Assembly: GCF_022414595.1 (NCBI RefSeq)
Contig: NZ_JADWYO010000003.1
Span: 149,680-213,679, forward strand
Direction: 5' to 3'
Source: Streptomyces sp. MUM 203J
GTDB lineage: Bacteria; Actinomycetota; Actinomycetes; Streptomycetales; Streptomycetaceae
DNA length: 64,000 bases
Part shown: positions 43,514 to 52,670 of the stretch, one piece after another
Layout of the letters: each line of letters begins with the position of its first letter
Position numbering within the stretch: the first letter of the stretch is position 1
Made by a program: the position numbers and the translations under genes
Notes under the pieces: generated by a model
What the model was told of the DNA's origin: nothing
What the model saw: only the letters and a program-made list of their open reading frames with translations
The model's database searches: none

Positions 43514-44569
43514 GTGCTGACGCACCAAGGCGCGCAGGCGGGTCTGCGCCGTCGGATGCTCGGACTGCTGACCGGGGCCTGGACCACTCAAGCCGTGCGT
43601 ACCGCTGTGGAGTTAGGGCTCGTGGACGCTCTCGCCGACGGCGCTCTCCCGGCGCGGCAGGCGGCCGGGCGGATCGCCGCCGATCCCGGCGCCACCGAAC
43701 GCCTGCTGCTCTTCCTCGCCGGGCTGGGGGTGGTCGAGCCGCGGGACGACGGCTATGCGCTGACCCCGCTGGGTGCCCTGCTGCGCACCGGAGTTCCGGG
43801 ATCGGCCCGGGAGCTGGCCCTGCTGTACGGAGACGAGTTCCACCAGTCGTGGCACGAGCTGCCGTACGCCGTACGCACCGGACAGGAGGGCTTTGCCCGG
43901 GTGTTCGGCGCGCCGGCGTTCGACCACATGGCGGAGCGGCCCGACATGGCGGAACGGTTCGCCGGAGCCATGGCGTTCGGGGACGTCTTCTTCGAGTCGC
44001 TGGCCGAAGCCCACGACTTCCGGGGCGCCCGCCGCGTGCTCGACGTCGGAGGGGGTGACGGCGCGCTGCTGGCGCAGTGCCGGTGGCTGCGGGGCGTGGT
44101 GGTGGACCAGCCCCACGTGTCCGAGCTGTGCGGCACCCGCATGAGCGAGGCGGGAGTCGCCGACCGGTTCGCCTTCGTGGGGGCCGACTTCTTCACCGGT
44201 CCGCTGCCCCCGGGCTGCGACGTCCACATCCTCTCCCGCATCCTGCACGACTGGGACGACGACCGGTGCGTCGCGCTGCTGCGTGCCTGCGCCGACGCCC
44301 TGGTGCCGGGTGGTGTCGTGCTGGTGGTGGAGCGGCCGCTGCCGGAGCAGCCGCTCGGATCGCAGGACGGCACCGTGGACCTGGCCACGGCGTGGAACCT
44401 GCACATGCTGGTCAACACCAGCAGCGGACGGGAACGCACCCCGCAGGAGTACCAGCGGCTCTTCGCCCGGGCGGGGCTGGAGCCCGGGCGGGCCACGCTG
44501 CCGCTGGACATGGAGGTCCTTGCGGCGCGCCCCGCCGCGGCGGCCGGAGAAGCCGGGGGCGAGGAGTGA
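43514..44569 (+). CDS. SAM-dependent O-methyltransferase (family 2, hydroxyindole/phenol OMT type)
   Basis: A 351-aa two-domain methyltransferase. The N-terminal dimerisation helices include GAWTTQAVRTAVELGLVDALADG and ERLLLFLAGLGVVEP; the SAM site is RVLDVGGGDGALL (DVGGGDG 177-183), with VVVDQPHV for the adenosine; the catalytic His lies in ILHDWDDDRC (about 245). This is the plan of secondary-metabolite O-methyltransferases acting on phenols or enols. GTG at 43514 is the likely start. Its stop overlaps the ligase start (GTGA). First gene of a coupled four-gene operon; substrate unknown. Confidence 0.85.
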   Translation: MLTHQGAQAGLRRRMLGLLTGAWTTQAVRTAVELGLVDALADGALPARQAAGRIAADPGATERLLLFLAGLGVVEPRDDGYALTPLGALLRTGVPGSARELALLYGDEFHQSWHELPYAVRTGQEGFARVFGAPAFDHMAERPDMAERFAGAMAFGDVFFESLAEAHDFRGARRVLDVGGGDGALLAQCRWLRGVVVDQPHVSELCGTRMSEAGVADRFAFVGADFFTGPLPPGCDVHILSRILHDWDDDRCVALLRACADALVPGGVVLVVERPLPEQPLGSQDGTVDLATAWNLHMLVNTSSGRERTPQEYQRLFARAGLEPGRATLPLDMEVLAARPAAAAGEAGGEE

Positions 44570-45996
44570 CGCCGCGGCTGACGCCCTACGTCCTGGCCGC
44601 CGGTGCCCGGCCGGGGGATGCGGAAGCGGTGGTGGAGGCCGACACGGGACGCCGCGTCAGCCGTCGCGAACTCGGCGACGCCGTGCGCCGGACCGCGGAC
44701 GGCCTGCTGGGACTCGGGCTGCGGCAGGGGGACACCGTGGGGCTGCGGCTGTCGAACGGCATCGACTTCGTGGTCGCGCTGCACGCCGTGCTGACAGCGG
44801 GCGGCAGCGTCGTCCCCGTGAACCCCGCCCACACGGCCGACGAGGCGCGACGCCAGCTGGAACAGGCCGGAGCCGGCTGGCTCATCGACGCCACGGACGG
44901 CGAAGGGAGGCGGGCCGCACCCCTGGAACGGCTGACCGCCCCGCCTGCCGTCGCCCCGGAGAACGCCGGGACCGGAGCGGGCCCGCACGCGAGGGAGGCG
45001 AGCGACTCCCTCCGGGAAGCCGGAACGGCCGTGGTCGCCTCCTCCAGCGGTACGACCGGCCTGCCGAAGACGGTCCGCCTCAGCCACCGCAACATGATCG
45101 CCGCCCTGACCGCCGGTACGGCCGCCCTGCCACTGGCCCCGGACGACCGGGTGCTCGCCGTCCTGCCCTTCGCCCACGCCTACGGCCTCCAGGCGGTGCT
45201 CCATCACACACTGCGCTGCGGCGGCACGGTCGTCACCCTGGCGAGGTACCGGCCGGGACCGGCCCTGCGGGCGGCGGCGGAGCACGGCGTCACCCGGCTC
45301 TTCGCCGTACCGCCCCAGCTGCGCACCCTGTGCGCCGCGCAACGGGAGGCCCCGGTGAACCTGGACCGGCTGCGCGGCGTCGTCACCGGAGGCGCTCCCG
45401 CGGCGCCCGGTCTGCTCGCCGACGCCCGCCGGGTTCTGGGTGCCCCGGTGCGGATGGGCTACGGCCTCACCGAGACGGCCGGGTACCTCGCGGTCGCCGC
45501 CGACGACGACACACCGGAACCGGGCCGGACGGCGCCCCTCGTCGCGGGCGTGGAGCACCGGCTCGTCCAGGGGGAGCTGTGGGTGCGCGGGCCTCAGGTG
45601 GCGCGTGACGCCGTCGACGCGGACGGCTGGCTGCGCACCGGAGACCTGGTGTCCCTGGAGCGCGGCACGCTGCGGATCACCGGCCGGTGCAAGGAGCTGA
45701 TCAAGGTCAACGGCTACCAGGTGGCTCCGGCGGAGCTGGAGGAGCTGATGCAGCGCCATCCGGCGGTCGCCGACGCCGCCGTGGCCGCGGTCCCCGACCC
45801 GGTGACGGGCGAGGCGCCCGTGGCCTACGTCGTGCTGTGCGCCCCCGTGGCGGACGCCGAACTCGCCGCCTTCGTCAACGCCCGGGTCGCGCCGTACAAG
45901 CGCGTCCGGACCGTGCACCGGGTCACTGCCATCCCCCGCACCGCCTCCGGGAAGATCGTCCGCAGGCTGCTCACCGTCCCGGCGGAGCCCCGGTGA
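44566..45996 (+). CDS. AMP-forming acyl/aryl-CoA ligase (4-coumarate:CoA ligase-like)
   Basis: A 476-aa ANL-family enzyme that activates a carboxylic acid as an adenylate and loads it on CoA or a carrier. Core motifs: SSSGTTGLPKTVRLSHRN (159-176), FAHAYGLQAVLHHTL, GYGLTETAGY, WLRTGDLVSL, and the C-terminal catalytic lysine in ASGKIVRRLL. No carrier-protein domain and no carrier gene in the operon. GTG at 44566 overlaps the methyltransferase stop. It could charge an aromatic or fatty acid for the following SDR step. Confidence 0.87.
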   Translation: MTPRLTPYVLAAGARPGDAEAVVEADTGRRVSRRELGDAVRRTADGLLGLGLRQGDTVGLRLSNGIDFVVALHAVLTAGGSVVPVNPAHTADEARRQLEQAGAGWLIDATDGEGRRAAPLERLTAPPAVAPENAGTGAGPHAREASDSLREAGTAVVASSSGTTGLPKTVRLSHRNMIAALTAGTAALPLAPDDRVLAVLPFAHAYGLQAVLHHTLRCGGTVVTLARYRPGPALRAAAEHGVTRLFAVPPQLRTLCAAQREAPVNLDRLRGVVTGGAPAAPGLLADARRVLGAPVRMGYGLTETAGYLAVAADDDTPEPGRTAPLVAGVEHRLVQGELWVRGPQVARDAVDADGWLRTGDLVSLERGTLRITGRCKELIKVNGYQVAPAELEELMQRHPAVADAAVAAVPDPVTGEAPVAYVVLCAPVADAELAAFVNARVAPYKRVRTVHRVTAIPRTASGKIVRRLLTVPAEPR

Positions 45997-46784
45997 CCGC
46001 CGCGATCCGCACGGCGCTGGTGACGGGCGGCAGCCGCGGCCTGGGGTTCGCCGTCGCCCGCAGACTGGCCCAGGACGGCGTGCGCGTGGCTCTGGTGGCG
46101 CGTTCGGAGCGCGGCGTCCACGACGCCGTCACCACACTGCGCAGCGCCGGCTGCACGGCGTACGGCCGGGCCGCCGACGTCACCCGGGCCGACGACCTGC
46201 GGACGGCGCTGGACGAGCTGCGCGACGCACTCGGCACGGTGGACCTGCTGGTCAACAACGCCGGAGTCGAGGGGCCGTTCGGGCCGCTGTGGGAATGCGA
46301 CCCCGAGGCGTGGTGGGCGGCGATGGACACCAACGTGCGCGGGGTGCTGCTGGCCACCCACGCCCTGCTGCCGGCCATGCTGGCCCGGCACACCGGACGG
46401 ATCGTCAACCTGGCCAGCCACGCGGGGATGCACCGCTGGCCGCACGTGTCGGCGTACTCCGTGTCCAAGGCCGCCGTCATCAAACTGACCGAGAACCTCG
46501 GACAGGAACTGCGCGGCACCGGTGTCCTCACCGCGTCCCTGCACCCCGGCATCGTCCTCACCGGATTCACGGACGCCGTCCTCGCCGGGGAGGCCGACCC
46601 CGCGACGTGGCGCGGCCGGGCGCACCTGTGGCTGCGCGGGCAGATCGAGGCCGGCCGGGGCGTGCCGCCCGAGGCCGCCGCCGACGCCGTCGCCGTGCTG
46701 GCCCGGCGGCTGACCGAGACCTCGTCCGGCGCCTACTTCACCACCGAAACGGTCACCCGCCTCGCGAACGACGGAGCCCCGTGA
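45993..46784 (+). CDS. Short-chain dehydrogenase/reductase
   Basis: A 263-aa classical SDR. TGGSRGLG (11-18) binds the cofactor; ADVT; NNAGV; catalytic Asn114, Ser142 (VNLASHAGM), Tyr155 and Lys159 in SAYSVSK are all present; HPGIVLTGF follows. It would reduce a keto group or oxidise an alcohol on the cassette substrate, as FabG-type enzymes do. GTG 45993 overlaps the ligase stop, and its stop overlaps the next gene, so translation of the whole set is coupled. Confidence 0.88.
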   Translation: MTAAIRTALVTGGSRGLGFAVARRLAQDGVRVALVARSERGVHDAVTTLRSAGCTAYGRAADVTRADDLRTALDELRDALGTVDLLVNNAGVEGPFGPLWECDPEAWWAAMDTNVRGVLLATHALLPAMLARHTGRIVNLASHAGMHRWPHVSAYSVSKAAVIKLTENLGQELRGTGVLTASLHPGIVLTGFTDAVLAGEADPATWRGRAHLWLRGQIEAGRGVPPEAAADAVAVLARRLTETSSGAYFTTETVTRLANDGAP

Positions 46785-47527
46785 ACCCCCGCCCCGCCGT
46801 GCCCACGGCCGGTCCCACACCGCTCGACGACCAGGATCTGCGCCGTCTGGAGCGCGCCGCCCGGCTCCTGCGCACCCTCTGCACGCGGACCGCCCTGGCC
46901 GGGGTCCTCCCCGGTACCGCACCGCCCCGAGCGCTCGAACAGCTCGCCACGGCATGCCGGGTCGACCACCTCGCCATGATGATCTTCCCCGTCGGCCTCG
47001 ACGCGGCCCGTGCGGAACTCGCCCGCCGAGGCCTGCCCAGCCGCCCGCCGCTGCCCAGCACGGTCGTCCGCGAACGCGTACGCCGCCGCCTCGGCCGCAC
47101 CGCCCAACCGGACGTACGCATTCTGTACATCCCGGTGGCGGGACCCGGGGGCGCTCCCCGGGTGATCGAGGCGTTCGTCCTGGCCGACCCCGACCGCAGC
47201 TTCGACGACGTGGCACGGGACGAGCGTCTGCACCGCCGCGAGGACCACCTGGCCGTGACGACCGAGGAGGCCCCCCGGCACCTGCCGGGACTGTGCGCCC
47301 TGCTCCGCGACCACTGCGGTCTCCACCCGGACGGCGGCGGCCACAACCCCGCCGACGGGCCTGCCGGGCGCACCGTCCTGTACTTCACCCGGCGCCGCAC
47401 ACCTCCGCCTTCCCCGCAGGGCCTGCCGCACCGCCTCGAACTGGTCCTCCCGGGCCGCCATGACGACCTGCTCCGCACCCACCTCGGACGTACCCGGGAG
47501 CCGGAGTCCCCTCCAGGCCGGTCCTGA
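46781..47527 (+). CDS. Unknown protein, possible VOC (glyoxalase/dioxygenase) fold, last gene of cassette
   Basis: A 248-aa soluble protein that I do not recognise by family. Two half-repeats can be seen: VDHLAMMIFPVGLDAARAEL ... RVIEAFVLAD, and REDHLAVTT ... HRLELVLPG. Each begins with a His after a strand start (His63, His156) and ends with a Glu in a strand (Glu130, Glu220), the spacing expected for the metal ligands of vicinal-oxygen-chelate enzymes. That reading is an inference and the family may be other. GTG 46781 overlaps the SDR stop, so it is part of the operon. Followed by 165 bases without a gene. Confidence 0.55.
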   Translation: MNPRPAVPTAGPTPLDDQDLRRLERAARLLRTLCTRTALAGVLPGTAPPRALEQLATACRVDHLAMMIFPVGLDAARAELARRGLPSRPPLPSTVVRERVRRRLGRTAQPDVRILYIPVAGPGGAPRVIEAFVLADPDRSFDDVARDERLHRREDHLAVTTEEAPRHLPGLCALLRDHCGLHPDGGGHNPADGPAGRTVLYFTRRRTPPPSPQGLPHRLELVLPGRHDDLLRTHLGRTREPESPPGRS

Positions 47528-47692
47528 GGCAGGGTGCCGGACGGGTACGACCGCCGACAGTCCGGCACCAGCACCACGACCGGTGTCCCGCGCTCGCGCC
47601 GGGTGCCGCAGGACGGCGGGCCCCCGGTCGTGAGTACCGCTCTGAGTACGAGCGCTCAGGTCCGCGCGGGCCCGGCCGGGGAAGGTGGGGGC

Positions 47693-48388
47693 ATGACGAC
47701 GCCTTCGCCGACGACCCCGTGTCCGCCGAGTCCCGGTCAGCCGTACGACTCCGCCGGCCGGCCCCTGCCGGTGCGGCCGGGGAAGGTGGTCGCGGTCGTC
47801 GTGGCGTTCCTGCTGGTCCTCGTCGGCGGGGCGGTGGCGTGGTGGGCGATGCGCGACGGGGACGGTCCGTTCGCCGGGCGTCCGCGCGTGAACGACGGGA
47901 AGGCCGGGCTCTCCTACGCGATCCCGGAGGGCTGGCAGCGCAACGAGGACAAGCTGCTCGACGCCTTCACCTCTGCGGTCACGGGGGAGGGGCCCGGGGG
48001 CGCCGGAGGCTCGGGCGGATCGGTGCTCGCAGGCCGTGCCGGGGGCATCCCGCAGGCCCGGCTGAAGCAGCAGACGGAGCGCGCGGCCTACTCGAACGCC
48101 GAGTTCTTCTGCCCGGACGGAGGCAAGACGCTCCGGCGCTCCGAGGCGACGGCCGTCGGCGACCGGCCCGCCCACACGGTGGTCGTCGAGGTGACCCGCC
48201 CGGCCTGCGGCACCCTCCACCTCCGGATGACGATCATCTCGGTGGACGACGACCGCTCGGCCTTCCTCATCGGCCTCGCCCAGGACAAAGGCGACAAGGA
48301 CGGCGGGGGCGGTCAGGGCGCGGCAGCGCGGGAGGAAGGGCGGGGGCTCGTCGACGCGGTGATCGCGGACGCCGCCCTGACCCGCTGA
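47693..48388 (+). CDS. Hypothetical membrane-anchored extracellular protein
   Basis: A 231-aa protein: Pro-rich cytoplasmic N-terminus, one hydrophobic helix (KVVAVVVAFLLVLVGGAVAWWAM) and a secreted-side domain (AGLSYAIPEGWQRNEDKLLDAF, AEFFCPDGGKTLRRSEA, VVVEVTRPACGTLHLRMTIISVDDDRSAFLIGL) with two cysteines that could form a disulfide. Similar proteins are common in streptomycetes without known function. ATG 47693 follows GGAAGGTGGGG. Upstream lies a repeated GAGTAC pattern (47634-47655). Confidence 0.75.
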   Translation: MTTPSPTTPCPPSPGQPYDSAGRPLPVRPGKVVAVVVAFLLVLVGGAVAWWAMRDGDGPFAGRPRVNDGKAGLSYAIPEGWQRNEDKLLDAFTSAVTGEGPGGAGGSGGSVLAGRAGGIPQARLKQQTERAAYSNAEFFCPDGGKTLRRSEATAVGDRPAHTVVVEVTRPACGTLHLRMTIISVDDDRSAFLIGLAQDKGDKDGGGGQGAAAREEGRGLVDAVIADAALTR

Positions 48389-48495
48389 GCGCCGGGCGCC
48401 CCGCACACCGCCCGCGCCCACCCGCTCACGCCCCGCGCACGCGGGGGCCGTCCCGGTAAAATCGGCTGCTTACGCAATCCGCCGGAGGTGTGCGC

Positions 48496-50175
48496 GTGTC
48501 CTGCCTGATCGTCCAGAGCGACAAGACACTGCTGCTCGAAGTCGACCACGAGCAGGCCGACGCCTGCCGTCGTGCCATCGCGCCGTTCGCGGAGCTGGAA
48601 CGCGCGCCCGAGCACATCCACACGTACCGGATCACGCCCCTCGGCCTGTGGAACGCCCGCGCCGCCGGGCACGACGCCGAGCAGGTCGTGGACGCGCTCG
48701 TCGAGTTCTCCCGCTACCCCGTCCCGCACGCGCTGCTCGTCGACGTCGCGGAGACCATGGCCCGCTACGGGCGGCTCACCCTCAGCAAGCACCCCGTGCA
48801 CGGCCTGGTCCTCACCACCACGGACCGCCCGGTGCTGGAGGAGATCCTGCGCTCCAAGCGGATCAAGCCGCTCGTCGGCACCCGGCTCGACCAGGACACC
48901 GTCGCCGTCCACCCCTCCGAGCGCGGCCAGATCAAGCAGACCCTGCTGAAGCTCGGCTGGCCCGCCGAGGACCTCGCCGGGTACGTCGACGGCGAGGCCC
49001 ACCGCATCGACCTGGAGGAGGACGGCTGGTCGCTGCGCCCCTACCAGCAGCAGGCCGTCGAGGGCTTCTGGCACGGCGGCTCCGGTGTGGTCGTCCTCCC
49101 CTGCGGCGCCGGGAAGACGCTCGTCGGAGCCGGGGCCATGGCGAAGGCCAAGGCCACCACGCTGATCCTGGTCACCAACACCGTCTCGGCCCGCCAGTGG
49201 AAGCACGAGCTGGTGAAGCGGACCTCCCTCACGGAGGACGAGGTGGGCGAGTACAGCGGGACCAGGAAGGAGATCCGGCCGGTCACCATCGCCACGTACC
49301 AGGTGCTGACGACCAAGCGGAAGGGCGTCTACCCGCACCTGGAGCTGTTCGACTCCCGGGACTGGGGCCTGATCGTCTACGACGAGGTGCATCTGCTGCC
49401 CGCGCCCGTCTTCAAGTTCACCGCCGACCTCCAGGCCCGGCGCCGCCTCGGTCTCACCGCGACCCTCGTACGGGAGGACGGCCGCGAGTCGGACGTCTTC
49501 TCGCTCATCGGGCCCAAGCGGTTCGACGCACCCTGGAAGGAGATCGAGTCGCAGGGCTACATCGCGCCCGCCGACTGCGTGGAGGTGCGGGTCGACCTGA
49601 CCGACTCGGAGCGGCTCGCGTACGCGACCGCCGAGAGCGAGGAGAAGTACCGCTTCTGCGCCACGACGGACACCAAGCGGCGGGTGACCGAGGCCCTCGT
49701 CAGGAAGTTCGAGGGGCAGCAGATCCTGGTCATCGGCCAGTACATCGACCAGCTCGACGAGCTGGGGGAGCATCTGGACGCGCCGGTCATCAAGGGCGAG
49801 ACGTCCAACGCCCAGCGGGAGAAGCTCTTCGACGCGTTCCGCGAAGGCGAGATCAACGTCCTCGTGGTGTCCAAGGTCGCGAACTTCTCGATCGACCTGC
49901 CGGAGGCGACCGTCGCCATCCAGGTGTCCGGCACCTTCGGGTCCCGGCAGGAGGAGGCGCAGCGGCTCGGCCGGGTGCTGCGGCCCAAGGCGGACGGGCA
50001 CCAGGCGCACTTCTACTCGGTGGTCGCGCGGGACACCATCGACCAGGACTTCGCGGCGCACCGCCAGCGGTTCCTGGCGGAGCAGGGGTACGCGTACCGG
50101 ATCATCGACGCGAGCGATGTGCTCAGCCGGGGCGATGACGGGATTCCCGGAGGTGGCGGGGGAGCGAGCGCCTGA
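48496..50175 (+). CDS. XPB-type DNA repair helicase
   Basis: A 559-aa superfamily 2 DNA helicase like bacterial XPB, which unwinds DNA 3'-5' in repair. The N-terminal DRD-like part (LIVQSDKTLLLEVDH, IHTYRITPLGLWNAR) is followed by motif I LPCGAGKTLVGAG (203-208), NTVSARQWKHEL, motif II YDEVHLLP (DEVH 296-299), motif III GLTATLVREDG and motif VI QRLGRVLRPK. The GTG at 48496 was chosen because GGAGG is seven bases upstream; the GTG at 48490 abuts that site. Ends overlapped by a small minus-strand gene. A helicase-associated protein gene lies 6 kb upstream. Confidence 0.93.
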   Translation: MSCLIVQSDKTLLLEVDHEQADACRRAIAPFAELERAPEHIHTYRITPLGLWNARAAGHDAEQVVDALVEFSRYPVPHALLVDVAETMARYGRLTLSKHPVHGLVLTTTDRPVLEEILRSKRIKPLVGTRLDQDTVAVHPSERGQIKQTLLKLGWPAEDLAGYVDGEAHRIDLEEDGWSLRPYQQQAVEGFWHGGSGVVVLPCGAGKTLVGAGAMAKAKATTLILVTNTVSARQWKHELVKRTSLTEDEVGEYSGTRKEIRPVTIATYQVLTTKRKGVYPHLELFDSRDWGLIVYDEVHLLPAPVFKFTADLQARRRLGLTATLVREDGRESDVFSLIGPKRFDAPWKEIESQGYIAPADCVEVRVDLTDSERLAYATAESEEKYRFCATTDTKRRVTEALVRKFEGQQILVIGQYIDQLDELGEHLDAPVIKGETSNAQREKLFDAFREGEINVLVVSKVANFSIDLPEATVAIQVSGTFGSRQEEAQRLGRVLRPKADGHQAHFYSVVARDTIDQDFAAHRQRFLAEQGYAYRIIDASDVLSRGDDGIPGGGGGASA

Positions 50176-50353
50176 CGACACCGGCGGCCTCCTCGTCGTA
50201 CCGGCCGAGCACGGCCACCTCGAACGCGGTGGACGCGAGGACGCGCAGGGCACGGAAGACGTCACCAGGGAGGACGGCGGGCCTGGAGGCGCTGCCCAGC
50301 GCGGTGGCGCCGAGGGCGGGGCCCGGGGCAGGGGAGACGGTGGTGGAGGTCAT
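50123..50353 (-). CDS. Small hypothetical protein overlapping the XPB 3' end
   Basis: A 76-aa frame (TSTTVSPAPGPALGATALGS, then PGDVFRALRVLASTAFEVAVLGRYDEEAAGVVRR) with almost every third position G or C outside the overlap, which supports coding. ATG at 50351-50353. The last 53 bases overlap the end of the XPB helicase gene on the other strand. Not recognised; helical middle segment only. Confidence 0.5.
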   Translation of the reverse strand: MTSTTVSPAPGPALGATALGSASRPAVLPGDVFRALRVLASTAFEVAVLGRYDEEAAGVVRRSLPRHLRESRHRPG

Positions 50354-50621
50354 GCGTCCATCGTGCTGCGTCCCGGGCCCGGTCTCGTCGCTCCCGGGAC
50401 GGAACCGGGCGGGCCCCCGCGTACGACTCAGGTCAGACGCCGACCCCTACGGATCCCCTACGGGGCGGACCGGCGGCCCTGGCGGAAACCGTTCGCGGCT
50501 CCGCGCGCCCGCCACTAAACTCCCTCCCTTGCCCGCCTCCCGCGTCGCCAGGGAGCGCCGCCCTCCGCTCGGAAACCGGAGGGCCCCGTCATTCCGAAGT
50601 CAGTACGCCGGAGGCCCTCCC
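50354..50621 (+). other. Leader region of the HelD-like gene
   Basis: 268 bases between a small minus-strand gene and the helicase. It contains a hairpin CCCTCCG/CGGAGGG (50561-50567 and 50577-50583) about 40 bases ahead of the start, possibly an attenuator, and the GGAGG ribosome site at 50610-50614. No gene seen. Homologues of this helicase in other streptomycetes are preceded by a rifamycin-associated element; I cannot confirm one here. Confidence 0.4.
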
Positions 50622-52670
50622 ATGTCCGCAGCCAGCACCCCCGACTCCGACCCCCTCGCCCGCGAGCGCGCCCATCTGGCGTCGTCCCGGACCGCCCTGC
50701 GGGCCATGCGCGAGGACGTGGAGGCGCTCGACATCCGGGACGTGACGGCCAACTGGGTCAACGCGCAGATCCTGACCCGGCAGATCGAGGACCGCATCAA
50801 GGCCCTCGCGGACCACGCCGACACCCCGCTGTTCTTCGGCCGCGTCGACTACCTGCCCACCACCCAGCAGGGCCAGCGCTTCTACATCGGACGGCGGCAC
50901 GTCCACGACGCGGACGGCGACCCGATGGTGATCGACTGGCGGGCGCCGGTGTCGCAGCCCTTCTACCGGGCGTCGAAGAAGAACCCGCAGGACGTACGGC
51001 TCCGGCGCCGCTTCGGCTACACGGGCGGCGAGCTGACGGCGTACGAGGACGAGAACCTCACCGACCCGGCGGAGGAGGAGCGTACGAGCCGGCTGCTCCA
51101 GACGGAGATCGAGCGCCCGCGCGTGGGCCCGATGCGGGACATCGTGGCCACGATCCAGCCGGAGCAGGACGAGATCGTGCGCAGCGGCCTCGGCGGGACG
51201 GTCTGCGTGCAGGGAGGCCCGGGGACCGGCAAGACGGCGGTGGGCCTGCACCGGGTGGCGTACCTGCTGTACGCGCACCGGGAGCGGCTGGCCCGCACGG
51301 GCACCCTGGTGATCGGCCCGAACCGCTCGTTCCTCCACTACATCGAGCAGGTGCTGCCCGCTCTGGGCGAGTTGGAGGTCAGGCAGGCGACGGTCGAGGA
51401 CCTCGTGTCCGCCCATGTCGAGGTCCGGGGCGCCGACGACGCGGCGGCCGCCGTGCTGAAGGGCGACGCCCGGATGGCGGAGGTGCTGCGGCGGGCGCTG
51501 CGGTCCCATGTGACCCTGCCGACGGAGCCCGTGGTGGTCGTCCGCGGCTCGCGCCGCTGGCGCATCCCCGCGTACGAAGTCGAGGAGATCGTACGGGAGC
51601 TGCTGGCGCGCGACATGCGGTACGGCGCGGCCCGCGAGGCGCTGCCGCAGCGGATCGCGCACGCGGTGCTGGTGCGGATGGAGGCGGCGGGCGAGGCGCC
51701 GGACGACCGGGTGCAGGACGCGGTGGCGCGGAACACGGCGGTGAAGGCGGCGGTCCGGACCCTGTGGCCGCAGGTGGACCCGGCGAAGCTGGTGCTGAGA
51801 CTGCTGTCGGACGCGGAGTTCCTGTCGGCGCACGCGGAGGGTGTCCTCACGGCCGACGAGCAGAAGACCGTCCTCTGGCAGAAGCCCCCGAGGAGCGTCC
51901 GCTCGGCGCGGTGGTCGGCGGCGGACGCGGTGCTGGTGGACGAGGCCGCGGACCTGATCGCGCGGACGCAGTCGCTGGGCCATGTGGTGCTGGACGAGGC
52001 GCAGGACCTGTCCCCGATGCAGTACCGGGCGGTGGGGCGGCGCTGTTCGACGGGCTCGGCCACGGTGCTGGGGGACCTGGCGCAGGGCACGACGCCGTGG
52101 GCGACGCGGAGCTGGGCGGAGGCGCTGGCGCACCTGGGCAAGCCCGAGGGGCGGCTGGAGGAGCTGACGGCGGGCTTCCGCGTGCCGCGTGACGTGATCG
52201 CGTACGCCTCCCGGCTGCTGCCGCACATCGCGCCGGGCCTGGCCGAGGTGCGGTCGGTGCGGGAGAACCCGGGCTCGATGGAGGTGCGGGAGGTGCCGGT
52301 CGACGCGCGGGACGCGGAGGTGGTGGCGGCCTGCGTGGAGTCCCTGGAACGGGAGGGGTCCATCGCGCTGATCGCGGCGGATCCGAGGACCGACGCGCTG
52401 GCCGCGGCGCTGGCCGCGGCGGGGGTGCCGTATCTGTCACCGGGCGAGGAGACCCGGCCGGACGCCCGTCTGACGCTGGTCCCGGCCTCGCTGGCGAAGG
52501 GCCTGGAGTACGACTACGTGGTGCTGGACGAGCCCGCGGCGGTGGTGGACGCGGAACCGGACGAGCGCACCGGACTGCGGCGCCTGTACGTGGCGCTGAC
52601 CAGGGCGGTGTCGGGGCTGCGGGTGGTGCACGCGGCGGGGCTGCCGGAGGCGCTGGGGGGCGGCGCCTGA
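50622..52670 (+). CDS. helR: HelD/HelR-type RNA polymerase-associated helicase
   Basis: A 682-aa superfamily 1 (UvrD-like) ATPase. An N-terminal helical arm (RERAHLASSRTALRAMREDVEALDIRDV ... LTRQIEDRIKALAD) is followed by a strand domain (TPLFFGRVDYLPTT, FYIGRRHVHDADGDPMVIDWRAPVSQPFY), Walker A QGGPGTGKTAVGLHRVAYLLY (198-205), the aspartate box VVLDEAQDLSPMQY and motif VI RRLYVALTRA. This is the HelD plan; HelD proteins remove and recycle stalled RNA polymerase, and streptomycete HelR confers rifamycin tolerance. ATG 50622 after GGAGG. Choice of the HelR name over a generic HelD is by N-terminal likeness. Confidence 0.75.
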   Translation: MSAASTPDSDPLARERAHLASSRTALRAMREDVEALDIRDVTANWVNAQILTRQIEDRIKALADHADTPLFFGRVDYLPTTQQGQRFYIGRRHVHDADGDPMVIDWRAPVSQPFYRASKKNPQDVRLRRRFGYTGGELTAYEDENLTDPAEEERTSRLLQTEIERPRVGPMRDIVATIQPEQDEIVRSGLGGTVCVQGGPGTGKTAVGLHRVAYLLYAHRERLARTGTLVIGPNRSFLHYIEQVLPALGELEVRQATVEDLVSAHVEVRGADDAAAAVLKGDARMAEVLRRALRSHVTLPTEPVVVVRGSRRWRIPAYEVEEIVRELLARDMRYGAAREALPQRIAHAVLVRMEAAGEAPDDRVQDAVARNTAVKAAVRTLWPQVDPAKLVLRLLSDAEFLSAHAEGVLTADEQKTVLWQKPPRSVRSARWSAADAVLVDEAADLIARTQSLGHVVLDEAQDLSPMQYRAVGRRCSTGSATVLGDLAQGTTPWATRSWAEALAHLGKPEGRLEELTAGFRVPRDVIAYASRLLPHIAPGLAEVRSVRENPGSMEVREVPVDARDAEVVAACVESLEREGSIALIAADPRTDALAAALAAAGVPYLSPGEETRPDARLTLVPASLAKGLEYDYVVLDEPAAVVDAEPDERTGLRRLYVALTRAVSGLRVVHAAGLPEALGGGA

